Source: CALXVA01 sp964587175 (GTDB lineage Bacteria; Bacillota; Clostridia; TANB77; CAG-508). Taken from it: a stretch of 13,774 nt of DNA. This document shows positions 1 through 8,379 of the stretch, one piece after another. The stretch lies in contig CAZPKK010000035.1 in the NCBI GenBank assembly GCA_964587175.1, forward strand, positions 1 to 13,774. The letters are read 5' to 3'. The notes under the pieces were generated by a model that saw nothing but the letters and a program-made list of their open reading frames with translations, made no database searches and was not told the DNA's origin. The position numbers and the translations under genes are program-made. Every line of letters begins with the position of its first letter. Within the stretch, counting starts at the first letter, position 1.

Positions 1-638
1 TTCTGTTAATATAATCCGGAGAGGTTGCAACAGATCCCGTAGCATCTTGGATGATTCAATCTGCACAGGTTGCATCTAAATTTACATTATTTACTCACCA
101 TGCTAAGACTTTTCCAGACTTAGTAACAGCCCTTCGTAACTCAATGTTAAGAGCTGGAGTTTTCAGAAATGAAAGAACAGCAGAAGAGCAAGTTGTACAA
201 GTATTAAATTTTGATATTCACCTTGTTAAAGACTTTAGAGGTAGAAGATATATAGAAAGAGTGACTGAATGTATACCAGTAGAAGATAAAAATGAGTATA
301 CATTTGATCATAGAAAAGAAAAAACATTAGAAGGAAAACTAGATAAATTTATGGATAATGCTACAATGTATTTTACCAAAAGTACAAATAAAGAGCTCTA
401 CAAATACATAAATGTTTTAGAATATCATGATGGTTCATATGTACTTACAAATCCGATTTCAAGCCATAATATAATAGAGATGAGAAACAATATGGATGAT
501 AGTGATGCTATAGAATTTGATAAATTTTTAGAAAGAAATTGGGGAATAAAAGTAAAACAAAATGAGAATCGCATGGTAGAAGAATTACAAGACAGCATAC
601 CAGAGAAAAGGGGAAGAAAACCTAAAGCTGAAAAATAA
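1..638 (+). CDS. CpaF/TadA-like secretion ATPase, C-terminal part, with +1 recoding at CGG
   Basis: This is the C-terminal part of a VirB11/CpaF-type ATPase, the cytoplasmic motor that would power assembly of the pilus encoded downstream; the 5' part lies outside the window. Reading starts in frame from base 2 (SVNII), skips C17 at an in-frame CGG and continues with GEVATDPVASW, giving 211 residues here. The GEV motif and the following THHAKT (about residues 23-28) correspond to the GEVRG and TTIHAN boxes of CpaF proteins. The segment EEQVVQVLNFDIHLVKDFRG also follows the family pattern, where an uncharged IDLIV-type strand precedes a basic turn. The tail of about 100 residues is longer than usual and ends in a basic RGRKPK stretch. 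Without the shift, the downstream frame meets a stop at 12-14. An ATG at 51 exists but would begin in the middle of the ATPase fold, so I do not take it as a real start. Confidence 0.8.
17..20 (+). other. +1 recoding site 1 (CGGA) in the secretion ATPase
   Basis: The frame reads GTT AAT ATA ATC, then CGG. Skipping C17 gives GGA GAG GTT, which is Gly-Glu-Val, the conserved GEV motif of CpaF-type ATPases. The +1 direction is fixed by the two frames. It rests on only five upstream codons, so it is the weakest placed of the five sites. Confidence 0.7.
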
Positions 639-664
639 TTAGCAAGGAGGTGCAGCTTTAAACA

Positions 665-2752
665 ATGTCTAATGATATATTAATATATTTTTTAATTGGT
701 ATAGCAGCTCTCTTTGCTATAATAGTGGTTGCATATTTAATACTTAGAAAGAAATTACAATCTTCTGGAGTAAGAGAAATACAGCAACTAAGAGCAGGGA
801 CTAGAGAAAAGAAGTTCAGTAGTGAAGTATTATACCAAAAATTATATGTTAAATATTTAAAAATACCTTTTGTAAAAAGATATTTATTAAAAATAAGAAG
901 AAGACTTGAAATTATAAATATAGATGATGAATATTTAACTAGGAAACAAACATCAAAGATATTAACTAATGCAATATTGGTAATTATACCATTAACATTA
1001 ATAATTATATTGTTTACAAATAACAATATATTGCTAATGGCATTCCTGCTAATATTTGAAGTGTTCTTGGTAGATACATTGATAAATGGAATGGTTGATA
1101 AAATAGACACAAAATTATTAAAAGAACAAATCGATTTCTTTTCAGAGATAAGACATGCATATCATGAGTACAACATGGTAGAAGAAGCAATATATCAAGT
1201 AGCACAAGACGATGAAAAAGTCGAAATGTCAAGACAAGCAGAAAAAATATATGAAATATTAATTTCAAACGATCCAGAGTCAGAACTAGAAAAATATTAT
1301 GATATTGCTCCAAATGCATACTTAAAAGAATTTGCGGGAATTTCATATCTTACTAAAGAATTTGGTGATAGAAAAGTTGATGGGGCATCTTTATATTTAA
1401 AAAACCTAAACAATATAACACAAGAAATGCAACTAGAAATATTGAAGAGAGATAAATTGGATTATGTATTTCAAAGTTTATCACTTATATCAATAGTTCC
1501 AATTTTATTTATGGAACCAATAAAAAATTGGGCAGTATCATCATTTAGTTTTACATCATCATTCTACAATGGAAAAGGTGGAATGATAATGCAAATTTTA
1601 ATTTTGATACTAACATTTGTTTGTTATATACTTACACGTAAATTAAAAGATAATGGATCAGTAAATACAAACACGAAAAACACAGAAAATCCATGGCAAG
1701 CAAAGATATATAGAAATCCATTAATAAAGAAATTTGTAGATTTATTTATTCCAAAAGATGGTACAAAAGAATACAGAAAATTACAACAAGATATGAAAGA
1801 TGCAGCTTCCAAAGATAAAATGGAATGGATATATATAAATCGATTGACACTGTGTATAGTAACATTTATAGTATCAGTAATTATAATTATGTATTTACAT
1901 TATATAGTAATACAAAATGTTTATACTGACCCGACTACGGATTATGATATTATAGGTCAAATGACTGAAAGACAGACTCAAACAGCTATGGAACTCACAG
2001 AATCTGACAATGAATATATAATTTATTTTAGAGGTGATACATCAGTAACAGCAGAAGATATAGCAGATGTAATGGCAAGAGGAAGAGTAAATGATGACTA
2101 TGAAAATAGCTCGGAAGATGAAATTCAAGTGGCAGCAGAAAGAGTCTTAGGAAAATTACAAATTGTTAATAGCGAAAACATGAAGTGGTTTGAAATACTA
2201 CTATCGATGGTGTTTGCAGTAATTGCTTATAATGTGCCAATATGGCTACTTAAATTCCAAGCAAAAATGCGACAACTAGAAATGGAAGATGAAGTAATGC
2301 AATTCCAAACAATCATATTAATGCTTATGAGAATTGAAAGAGTTAATGTTGAGATTATCTTAGAATGGCTTGAAAGATATTCGAATATTTTTAGGGAACC
2401 AATAAGTAAGTGTGTTAACAATTACGAAAGCGGACCATGGGAAGCATTAGAACAATTGAAAGAGGATGTATCATATCCACAATTTGTAAGATTAGTAGAA
2501 AGTTTACAGTCAGCAGTTGAAAAAATACCTATTGCAGATGCATTTGATGAGCTAGATACAGAAAGGGATTATTATCAAGCACGTAGAAAAGAATCAAATG
2601 AAAGATTAATATCTAGAAAAGGAATGATAGGTAGATTCTTGGGATTTGCACCTATGGTAGTAATATTTGTGGGATACTTAATTATACCTTTGGTATTTAT
2701 AGGACTAACAAGTATGAGTACTTCAATGAGTGGATTATCAACTACATACTAG
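665..2752 (+). CDS. Fused TadB/TadC-like pilus assembly membrane protein
   Basis: This 695-residue protein is probably the inner-membrane platform on which the ATPase acts. Predicted membrane segments lie at about 5-27, 102-117, 121-138, 270-283, 308-324, 395-417, 510-528 and 663-685. Two cytoplasmic helical regions, roughly 145-265 and 545-655, each followed by a hydrophobic segment, look like two type II secretion F domains in tandem. Tad systems usually carry these as separate TadB and TadC proteins, so I read this as a fusion; that is inference from topology and helical pattern. An extracellular-type acidic insert lies between about 418 and 505. The Shine-Dalgarno AAGGAGG at 644-650 is 14 bases from the ATG, which is rather far, but a stop lies in frame between them, so no earlier start is possible. 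No in-frame CGG occurs. The gene follows the ATPase by 26 bases. Confidence 0.78.
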   Translation: MSNDILIYFLIGIAALFAIIVVAYLILRKKLQSSGVREIQQLRAGTREKKFSSEVLYQKLYVKYLKIPFVKRYLLKIRRRLEIINIDDEYLTRKQTSKILTNAILVIIPLTLIIILFTNNNILLMAFLLIFEVFLVDTLINGMVDKIDTKLLKEQIDFFSEIRHAYHEYNMVEEAIYQVAQDDEKVEMSRQAEKIYEILISNDPESELEKYYDIAPNAYLKEFAGISYLTKEFGDRKVDGASLYLKNLNNITQEMQLEILKRDKLDYVFQSLSLISIVPILFMEPIKNWAVSSFSFTSSFYNGKGGMIMQILILILTFVCYILTRKLKDNGSVNTNTKNTENPWQAKIYRNPLIKKFVDLFIPKDGTKEYRKLQQDMKDAASKDKMEWIYINRLTLCIVTFIVSVIIIMYLHYIVIQNVYTDPTTDYDIIGQMTERQTQTAMELTESDNEYIIYFRGDTSVTAEDIADVMARGRVNDDYENSSEDEIQVAAERVLGKLQIVNSENMKWFEILLSMVFAVIAYNVPIWLLKFQAKMRQLEMEDEVMQFQTIILMLMRIERVNVEIILEWLERYSNIFREPISKCVNNYESGPWEALEQLKEDVSYPQFVRLVESLQSAVEKIPIADAFDELDTERDYYQARRKESNERLISRKGMIGRFLGFAPMVVIFVGYLIIPLVFIGLTSMSTSMSGLSTTY

Positions 2753-2764
2753 AAAGGATTAATT

Positions 2765-3437
2765 ATGGAGAATGCATCAAAAGCCCTAATAATGGCGGGT
2801 TCAATTTTAATTGCATTACTAGTGATTGGATTAGTTATTTATACATATAATCAATTGTCAGATATTGAACAAACTGAATCTGACTCAGAATATACTATAA
2901 AAGCAACCGAATATATGAGGCAATTTGAACAATTTAACAGAACTTTATATGGAAGTGAATTATTGTCTTTAGCGAATCTTCAAGAGGACTATAATAAACT
3001 TAGAGCAGGAGATCGGATATGAAGAAATTGATATAACTGTAAAAACAAATGGAATTGCAGGATCTAGTTATTTTTCTGCTGGTACTAAAGACATAAGTAG
3101 TATTGTAGCTGATGCTAATTCAATAGAATCAAAACTTTCAGATTATGAAAAAAATGAAAGTAGATATAATAGCAAAAGTGTAAAATATTATGCTAATAGA
3201 AGCTATAGAGAAATAGCAATAGACTTTGGATTAGATATAACAAGTAGTATGAGTGAAAGTGATATATCAGAGTTAGTACGACAAAATTTAAGTAATCTGT
3301 ATAATGCTATACAAGATTATACAAATTTAAACTCGATATACAATGAATTTAAAACAGGAAAGCAATTTGAATGTACAAATGTAGAATACAGTAATAGCAA
3401 TGGCAGAATAGTTAGTATGACTTATGAAGAAATTTAA
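2765..3437 (+). CDS. Pilin-like protein A (MENASKAL family), with +1 recoding at CGG
   Basis: With one base skipped at 3014 this gene encodes 223 residues. The N-terminus (MENASKALIMAG) leads straight into a hydrophobic helix at about 6-28, as in pilins, but without a basic leader and Gly cleavage site. The body contains a polar helix and ends with a Cys-containing strand (FECTNVEY) and a SNGR turn that match the C-terminus of the next genes. The unshifted reading stops two codons after the CGG (TGA at 3020-3022) and gives only 85 residues. The +1 frame stays open for 139 codons after the shift and includes the family-typical end. The Shine-Dalgarno GAAAGGA lies just after the previous stop at 2752. 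This is the first of a series of pilin-like genes and is probably a minor or structural subunit. Confidence 0.83.
3014..3017 (+). other. +1 recoding site 2 (CGGA) in pilin-like protein A
   Basis: The frame reads GCA GGA GAT, then CGG ATA TGA. Skipping C3014 gives GGA TAT GAA GAA ATT GAT, a glycine at residue 84 followed by a normal open frame to 3437. An AGGAG stretch lies a few bases upstream, but it is not shared with the other sites. Confidence 0.9.
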
Positions 3438-3469
3438 CTATTAAATTTTAAGAAAGGGAAAGTGTTAAT

Positions 3470-4004
3470 ATGGAGAATGCATCAAAAGCACTAATAATGG
3501 CAGCAGAAATATTAATAGGTGTTATGATAATTTCCATTGGAGTATATTTATTTACAACTTTGGGAAGCTATAGTGCTGAAACAGCTGATCAAATAGATGA
3601 AACCCAGATAGCACAGTTTAATAGCCAATTCTTAAAATTTTATGGTACATCAGGTGGAACTAATACAACAACGGGAGAAACAATAAGATGTACAATACAT
3701 GATATTGTAGGTTTAGCCAATCTTGCAAGTCAAGCTAATGAAGCAAATGGATTTATAGATGAACAAGAAGCATCGGATTCTCTATATTATGTACAAATAG
3801 ATTTAAAGATAAATGGAAGTACTATAAGACATTTAGAGACTAAATCACAAGATTATTTGATAACTCTTGTTAAAGAAAATGATGTAGTAGTAACAAATAG
3901 TTCAGGAACAACAACAGCAACTACAAAATATTTTAAATGTACAGAGATACGATATGCTGAATATACTCGGAAGAGTTAATTATATGAAGTTTGAAGAATA
4001 CTAA
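3470..4004 (+). CDS. Pilin-like protein B (MENASKAL family), with +1 recoding at CGG
   Basis: With the shift at 3968 the protein has 177 residues. It starts MENASKALIMAAEIL and has one membrane helix at about 6-28, then a polar region and a threonine- and serine-rich loop (about 144-155) before the strand YFKCTEIRY. The unshifted frame ends at 3979 with TRKS. The shifted frame replaces this with TGRVNYMKFEEY and stops at 4004. That end aligns closely with pilin A (NGRIVSMTYEEI) and with the gene at 4103 (TGFVEGLTF), including the glycine at the shift point. Here the recoding changes only the last eleven residues, so homology rather than length is the evidence. The Shine-Dalgarno is the GAAAGGGA stretch shortly before the ATG. 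Confidence 0.85.
3968..3971 (+). other. +1 recoding site 3 (CGGA) in pilin-like protein B
   Basis: The frame reads GAA TAT ACT, then CGG. Skipping C3968 yields GGA AGA GTT and restores the conserved pilin C-terminus with glycine 167. The ten bases ATACTCGGAA here are identical to those at the site at 7486. Confidence 0.88.
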
Positions 4005-4060
4005 TTGTAAAAATAAGTAAAAATAACACAAGGAAAATTGTAGAAATTTAGCAAAAACGC

Positions 4061-4089
4061 TTGCATAAAAAGATGTAAAATATTATAAT
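4061..4089 (+). promoter_or_regulatory. Sigma-A type promoter inside the pilin cluster
   Basis: TTGCAT (4061-4066) and TATAAT (4084-4089) are separated by exactly 17 bases. Transcription would begin near 4096, only about seven bases before the ATG at 4103. The GGAAG at 4090-4094 would then be outside the transcript, and the message would be nearly leaderless. The promoter could give extra expression of the later pilin genes. Confidence 0.65.
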
Positions 4090-4102
4090 GGAAGTATAGA
4101 TT

Positions 4103-4543
4103 ATGAAAAATAAAGTATTACTTATAATAATTGTATTTATTGTTATTTTTGCAATAGCAATCTATGGTGTATATACCTACAGAACAAACGTATACGAATT
4201 GCAAAAAATAAATAATGAATATGAATCATATTATAATACTGATATATCTGGCACAGATTTAGTTAGTCTTATAAATAAAACAGCAGATATTAATGAAAAG
4301 AATGGAATTTCAAAAGGTGAAGACGGATTATATATTGAAGATGACGAAAAATCAATTAAAATATATATATGTGTTAAATATGATGATGAATATAGAACAA
4401 TAGAGATGGAAAAAATAATAGAAAATGGAGTAGAGAATTTTATTAAAGTATATAGCACAGCAACATTTAAGTGTACAGATATAAGTTATCACAATAAAAC
4501 TGGATTTGTAGAAGGATTAACTTTTACGGAAACAGATGAGTAG
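4103..4543 (+). CDS. Divergent pilin-like membrane protein
   Basis: This 146-residue protein has a single N-terminal membrane helix (about 4-26). It starts MKNKVLLIIIV rather than MENASKAL, with a short basic cytoplasmic end. The soluble part resembles pilins A and B: an ISGTDLVSLIN segment (about 49-59) corresponds to HDIVGLAN in protein B, a KIYICVKY strand follows, and the end (FKCTDISYHNKTGFVEG) matches the C-terminal Cys strand and glycine turn. I read it as a pilin paralogue whose N-terminal helix has been replaced or has diverged, perhaps a minor or regulatory subunit. It has its own promoter immediately upstream and no clear Shine-Dalgarno beyond GGAAG at 4090-4094. There is no in-frame CGG and no frame change. 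Confidence 0.72.
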   Translation: MKNKVLLIIIVFIVIFAIAIYGVYTYRTNVYELQKINNEYESYYNTDISGTDLVSLINKTADINEKNGISKGEDGLYIEDDEKSIKIYICVKYDDEYRTIEMEKIIENGVENFIKVYSTATFKCTDISYHNKTGFVEGLTFTETDE

Positions 4544-4598
4544 ATATTAATATTTTAAAGTAATATAAAAATATAAAAGTTAAAGGGAGGAATTTTTT

Positions 4599-5036
4599 AT
4601 GGAAAACGCTTCAAAAGCATTAATTATTGCAGGTGCAATTTTACTTGCAATAGCAATTATAGCTATAGGAATGTATGTTTACAATAATGCAGCAGATGCT
4701 ATGAGTGGTACAGATTTAACATCTGAGCAAGTTGCAACTTATAACCAAACATTTACAGCTTATTCAGGAACTCAGAGAGGATCAAATGTTAAAACTATGT
4801 GTGATACAATAGCAAATCATAATAGAACTGCAACAGATGACTCAGAACAAGTTGAAGTTCATTTAGGAGATAGTACAGCAGATGTAGAAGCTAGTAATGT
4901 TGATCCAAGTCTTACATCTACAAGCCATATAAATGATGTAAAAGATGACGTACAATCTGGTGCATCTTATAATATAACATTTGGTTATGATAGCACATCT
5001 GGTATGGTTACAGCAGTTTATATTAATTTAATTTAG
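4599..5036 (+). CDS. Pilin-like protein C (MENASKAL family), possible major subunit
   Basis: This 145-residue protein starts MENASKALIIAGAILLA, with a membrane helix at about 6-28 followed by a short polar domain rich in Thr, Ser and Asp. It is the shortest of the MENASKAL group. It has the strongest ribosome binding site of the cluster (AGGGAGG at 4584-4590, eight bases before the ATG), which together suggest that it may be the abundant shaft subunit; this is inference. The C-terminal part (YDSTSGMVTAVYINLI) again shows a glycine turn followed by a final strand. A single Cys lies near residue 67 (KTMCDTIANHN), at the position of the RCTIHDIVGLAN segment in protein B. There is no CGG codon and no frame change. 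Confidence 0.78.
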   Translation: MENASKALIIAGAILLAIAIIAIGMYVYNNAADAMSGTDLTSEQVATYNQTFTAYSGTQRGSNVKTMCDTIANHNRTATDDSEQVEVHLGDSTADVEASNVDPSLTSTSHINDVKDDVQSGASYNITFGYDSTSGMVTAVYINLI

Positions 5037-5062
5037 TTAATGAAACAGAGGAAATATAATCT

Positions 5063-5743
5063 ATGGAAAATGCAGTAGATGCTTTAAAAATAGTATTTGC
5101 AGTATTTGTGCTTGTTTTAGCTTTATCTGTGTCAATATATATGTTTACACAGATAAAGCAAACAGCAGATGTTGTACTTCAAAGCTCAGATGTTACAGAA
5201 TTTATGACTTATACAGAAGGAGATACTACTGGAACTTATACAGTAGATGGAAAAGATAGAATAGTGGGTTTAGAAACCATTATACCTACATTATATAGAT
5301 ATTATAAAGAAGAGTATACAGTATTGTTTTTAAATACAGATGGTTCACCTTTAACTTTGTATGAAACTCAAACTACCCCTAATTTGTGGAGTGGTTATGG
5401 AACAAGTACAGGATATATTAATAAATATTATTCCAACAATTATGATACTAAGGTTTGCGCATTTGATGTTAATGACGAAACAAGTAGATACGAACCTTGG
5501 GTAGGAAGTAATGATTATTATAAATTAAATTTAGATATGTTTTTGTCAGGTGGAACATTTGTAGCACCTAGCGGAAACGGTATGGACTATGATTATGGTT
5601 CTTTAGTAGGAACAGGAGGATTTGTAGAAAAATACAAGAATGCTACTTTTAGAGAAAGCTTAGGCGAATATACATACAATGATATATCCAGTACAAGTGC
5701 ACAAGATAAACGTGTAATAGTATATACACTACTTTCAAATTAA
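5063..5743 (+). CDS. Pilin-like or minor pseudopilin-like protein D
   Basis: This 226-residue protein starts MENAVDALKIVFAVF, a variant of the MENASKAL start, with a membrane helix at about 8-30. The large soluble part is rich in Tyr, Thr, Gly and Asn and is predicted to be mostly beta strand; it has no motif that I recognise. It is longer and less hydrophilic at the start of the soluble domain than proteins A to C, which suits a minor or tip subunit. The C-terminus (KRVIVYTLLSN) ends in a strand. The spacing to the previous gene is 26 bases and contains a GAGGA Shine-Dalgarno. Two CGG trinucleotides (5572 and 5578) are out of frame and harmless. Confidence 0.72.
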   Translation: MENAVDALKIVFAVFVLVLALSVSIYMFTQIKQTADVVLQSSDVTEFMTYTEGDTTGTYTVDGKDRIVGLETIIPTLYRYYKEEYTVLFLNTDGSPLTLYETQTTPNLWSGYGTSTGYINKYYSNNYDTKVCAFDVNDETSRYEPWVGSNDYYKLNLDMFLSGGTFVAPSGNGMDYDYGSLVGTGGFVEKYKNATFRESLGEYTYNDISSTSAQDKRVIVYTLLSN

Positions 5744-5820
5744 TTTAAGTAAAGAAAATAATCATTTAATATAAAAAGTTATTTTAGAGCTTTAGCTTAG
5801 CTCAAATGGAGGTAAAAATA

Positions 5821-6351
5821 ATGGGAGATAGTTTAATAACAATTGTGGCAATATTTTTGGCAGCAATATTAATGTTCATATTTCCGCTAATGTCGCTTGC
5901 GGATAGAACAGATGATGTATCTAATTTAGCAGTTCAAACAGCTACAACAGAATTTGTAGATAATGTTAGAACTACAGGTGTATTAACATTGGATAATTAT
6001 GAGTCATATTTAAGTGAGATAACAGCAACTGGTAATTCATTTGATGTTGAAATACTTATACAACAATTAGATGAAAATCCTGGAGTAAAAACTACACAAG
6101 CTGAAGCTACTAAAATAGGTGAAAATTTGTATTATAATATATATACAACACAAGTTTTAGAAGAGTTAGATGAAAATGGAAGAATAACATTAAAAGAAGG
6201 AGACTTAATAACTGTAACTGCAGAAAACACAAATCAAACTATTTCACAAATGCTTAGAAACTTTTTCTACATGATTTCAGGTAATAATTCGTATCAAGTA
6301 GCTGGACAACATTCTGGAATAGTTACAGTTAATGGTAGCACAAGTGGATAA
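5821..6351 (+). CDS. Small membrane-anchored TadE-like pilus-associated protein
   Basis: This 176-residue protein starts MGDSLITIVAIFLAAILM with an N-terminal membrane helix (about 5-25), followed by an extracytoplasmic domain. The segment FVDNVRTTGVLTLDNYESYL (about 45-64) resembles the region after the helix in TadE/TadF-like and conjugation-associated small proteins, where a strand-helix unit follows a hydrophobic anchor. I chose the ATG at 5821 because GGAGG at 5808-5812 is a good Shine-Dalgarno for it; the ATG at 5806 overlaps that Shine-Dalgarno and has none of its own. A small hairpin (5787-5791 with 5799-5803) lies just before. It is probably part of the same pilus operon. The exact family is uncertain. 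Confidence 0.7.
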   Translation: MGDSLITIVAIFLAAILMFIFPLMSLADRTDDVSNLAVQTATTEFVDNVRTTGVLTLDNYESYLSEITATGNSFDVEILIQQLDENPGVKTTQAEATKIGENLYYNIYTTQVLEELDENGRITLKEGDLITVTAENTNQTISQMLRNFFYMISGNNSYQVAGQHSGIVTVNGSTSG

Positions 6352-6411
6352 TATTTTAATTGTTGGGCAGATATTATAGTCTGTCTCTACAATAAATTTA
6401 GATGTAGGGGT

Positions 6412-6433
6412 GGAGTAGATATTCACTCCTTTT
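6412..6433 (+). other. Weak hairpin with T-rich tail between operon genes
   Basis: GGAGT (6412-6416) pairs with ACTCC (6425-6429) and is followed by TTTTATT. The stem is only five pairs, so it could at most be an attenuator reducing expression of the large gene downstream. Confidence 0.3.
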
Positions 6434-6459
6434 ATTAAATAAGAAAGGTTAATAGTTAT

Positions 6460-8227
6460 ATGAAATTACAACATTTAGCGGTTATATTTGTTTTGATAAT
6501 TTTACCAATATCTATAATAATATCATCATATATTCAAAATCAAATAGATGCAATAACATTACAAACTAGTTATAATTCAAATCTAATTAGTGCTACATAT
6601 GATGCAATAAAGGCTTTTCAAATAAATACAACAAATAATAAATATTCAAGTATTAGTGATTCTAAAATAAGAGATATTGAAGCAGCTATTAGTACATTCT
6701 ATAATTCACTCAATACGTCAATGTCTAGTTATGCATTATCTACTTCAGATTTAGAAGCGTATACTCCAGCTATATTATTTACTCTATATGATGGTTATTA
6801 CATATATTCATCATATGATAATGTCTATAGTGAAACCGCAGAGGGAAAAGCAGATATTAATATAAGTGGAAACAATTATCAAAATGGTCTACGACCATAT
6901 ATATATTATTCAGCAAAATATCAATTGACCAATGGTAATATCATAGTAGTAAATTATACTTTAGATAATGCAATAACAGTCTATGGAGATGTTGGAAATG
7001 GCTATGAAACTAGATCAGGTTATTTAATAAATCCGGATGATGTTACAGAAGTTAATGATACGTCTAAAACATTAAAATATAAAGGAGTGACAATTGAACC
7101 AGAAGAATTAACAGAATATTTATTAACAATTGGAAGTGACAATAGTCAAACAGTAGGAGAATATAATTATATAATGTATCAAAATGATAAAGTATATCAA
7201 GACAAAGATTCATCAGGTAATAATATAAATAGCTATTTTTGGTATCAGAATTATACAAAAACATATGTAAATAGCCAAAACATAATAGATGAAATTGAAG
7301 AAACAAAGCAGTATAGTGCTGATGGTAATACAATTATGAGTATAAGTGCTTATGATTATTACAGCGAAGCGAAAGAATTTAGTGAATGGGTAGTAGATAA
7401 TTTAGGTGATATTACACAATACAACATGTTAATGGTAGAAGATGGCACTACACCAATAGGGGATGGTTACCTAACAGAAAATACTCGGAAATGCAAAGAT
7501 ATTTGATGTAACTGACCAAGATAATGATCCAATGCTTTCATCATCTACATTTAATAATCACAGATTAGCTGTTATTAGAAAATCAATTGAAACAAACTTA
7601 AATACTGTGATATCTAATTATGAAGCAATTACAACTTATGATTATGCTATGCCTGTTATGACTGAATCAGATTGGTATAAAATACTAAATAATGTGTCCA
7701 TAGTTACATTCTTACAAGGAATGTCAATAGGATATAGAATTTATAATAATTATGCAGTTATAACAAACAATATAAATAAAGAAGTAGTAAAATCGGAAAA
7801 TATTTATATAATAGCACAAGATAGTAGTGGCAATTGGGAATATCATCAGCCTGGATGTGAGGAACTATTAGAAGGAGTAGATAGTGGAAGTGTAACTATA
7901 GTGCAAGCATATTCAACTTCTACTTTTGCAATACAGAGTGTAAGAATATCAGAAAGTAGTGATGATGATTTACATTTTTATTTACATGCTTCTACAAATC
8001 GTACTTTGACAGGTTGCTATAATTGTATAGTAAATGCAACTGCTGAATTTGATGTAGATGATATTATTGACGGAAATGATCTTGTTAAATTCGAAAATGA
8101 AGTAAATAATAGTGGTTCTATTAGTTTTAGAAGTAATGAATATGCAGATGTTAGAAAGGCTTATTTGACAGCACTTGCAAGAGAAAGAAATGATTTATAT
8201 AAGTCAAATTTTGATTTATCAGATTAA
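6460..8227 (+). CDS. Large membrane-anchored surface protein of the pilus operon, with +1 recoding at CGG
   Basis: With one base skipped at 7486 this encodes 588 residues. An N-terminal membrane helix (about 6-26) is followed by a long extracytoplasmic region rich in Tyr, Asn, Ser and Thr, with a helical stretch at about 30-95 and a FTLYDGYYIYSSYDN segment near 107-121. I do not recognise a catalytic motif. The two halves (342 residues before and 245 after the shift) have the same composition and style. The unshifted frame stops six codons after the CGG at 7504-7506. The next in-frame ATG of the second half (7532) has no ribosome binding site and would start inside the domain, so two separate genes are unlikely. 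As the last gene of the pilus run it may be a tip adhesin or a large pseudopilin; that is inference from position. Confidence 0.78.
7486..7489 (+). other. +1 recoding site 4 (CGGA) in the large surface protein
   Basis: The frame reads GAA AAT ACT, then CGG. Skipping C7486 gives GGA AAT GCA AAG ATA TTT GAT, i.e. glycine 343 followed by NAKIFDV, and the frame then stays open for 245 codons. Confidence 0.88.
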
Positions 8228-8306
8228 AAAAAGGGGATGTTCCATTCTCTAAAAAATGAAGCCAAAAGACCAAATCTAAAATGTTTCAACCAGCAGATAA
8301 AACGTG

Positions 8307-8330
8307 GTGACAGATATTTTAATCTGTCAC
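8307..8330. repeat. Perfect nine-base inverted repeat downstream of the pilus operon
   Basis: GTGACAGAT (8307-8315) and ATCTGTCAC (8322-8330) are separated by six bases. No T-run follows on either strand, so it is not a classical terminator; it could be a transcript-end hairpin or an operator before spoIVB. Confidence 0.5.
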
Positions 8331-8379
8331 ATATATTGATATAAAATACACAAATAAAACGTTTAAAACTGCTAAATTT

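Noticed and set aside
51..638. A separate 195-residue gene starting at the ATG at 51
   Set aside because: It begins inside the ATPase fold, after the GEV motif, without a ribosome binding site; it is the tail of the recoded ATPase.
658..1110. Minus-strand open frames (658-1110, 1014-1346, 4231-4458, 7064-7333, 8224-8706, 9040-9423 and others)
   Set aside because: They lie opposite well-supported genes, have biased shadow compositions and lack ribosome binding sites.
3006..3017. prfB-like programmed shift with an internal Shine-Dalgarno at site 2
   Set aside because: The AGGAG element is not present at the other four sites, and there is no stop codon or slippery CUU as in prfB.
3249..3437. 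A separate 62-residue gene
   Set aside because: It is the end of pilin A in the +1 frame after the CGG at 3014, and open upstream of this ATG back to the shift.
5806..5820. Earlier ATG at 5806 as the start of the TadE-like gene
   Set aside because: It overlaps the GGAGG that serves the ATG at 5821 and has no ribosome binding site of its own.
7532..8227. A separate 231-residue gene
   Set aside because: No ribosome binding site; the frame is open back to the CGG at 7486 and continues the large surface protein.
8307..8330. Rho-independent terminator of the pilus operon
   Set aside because: The stem is good but no T-run follows, so I list it only as an inverted repeat.
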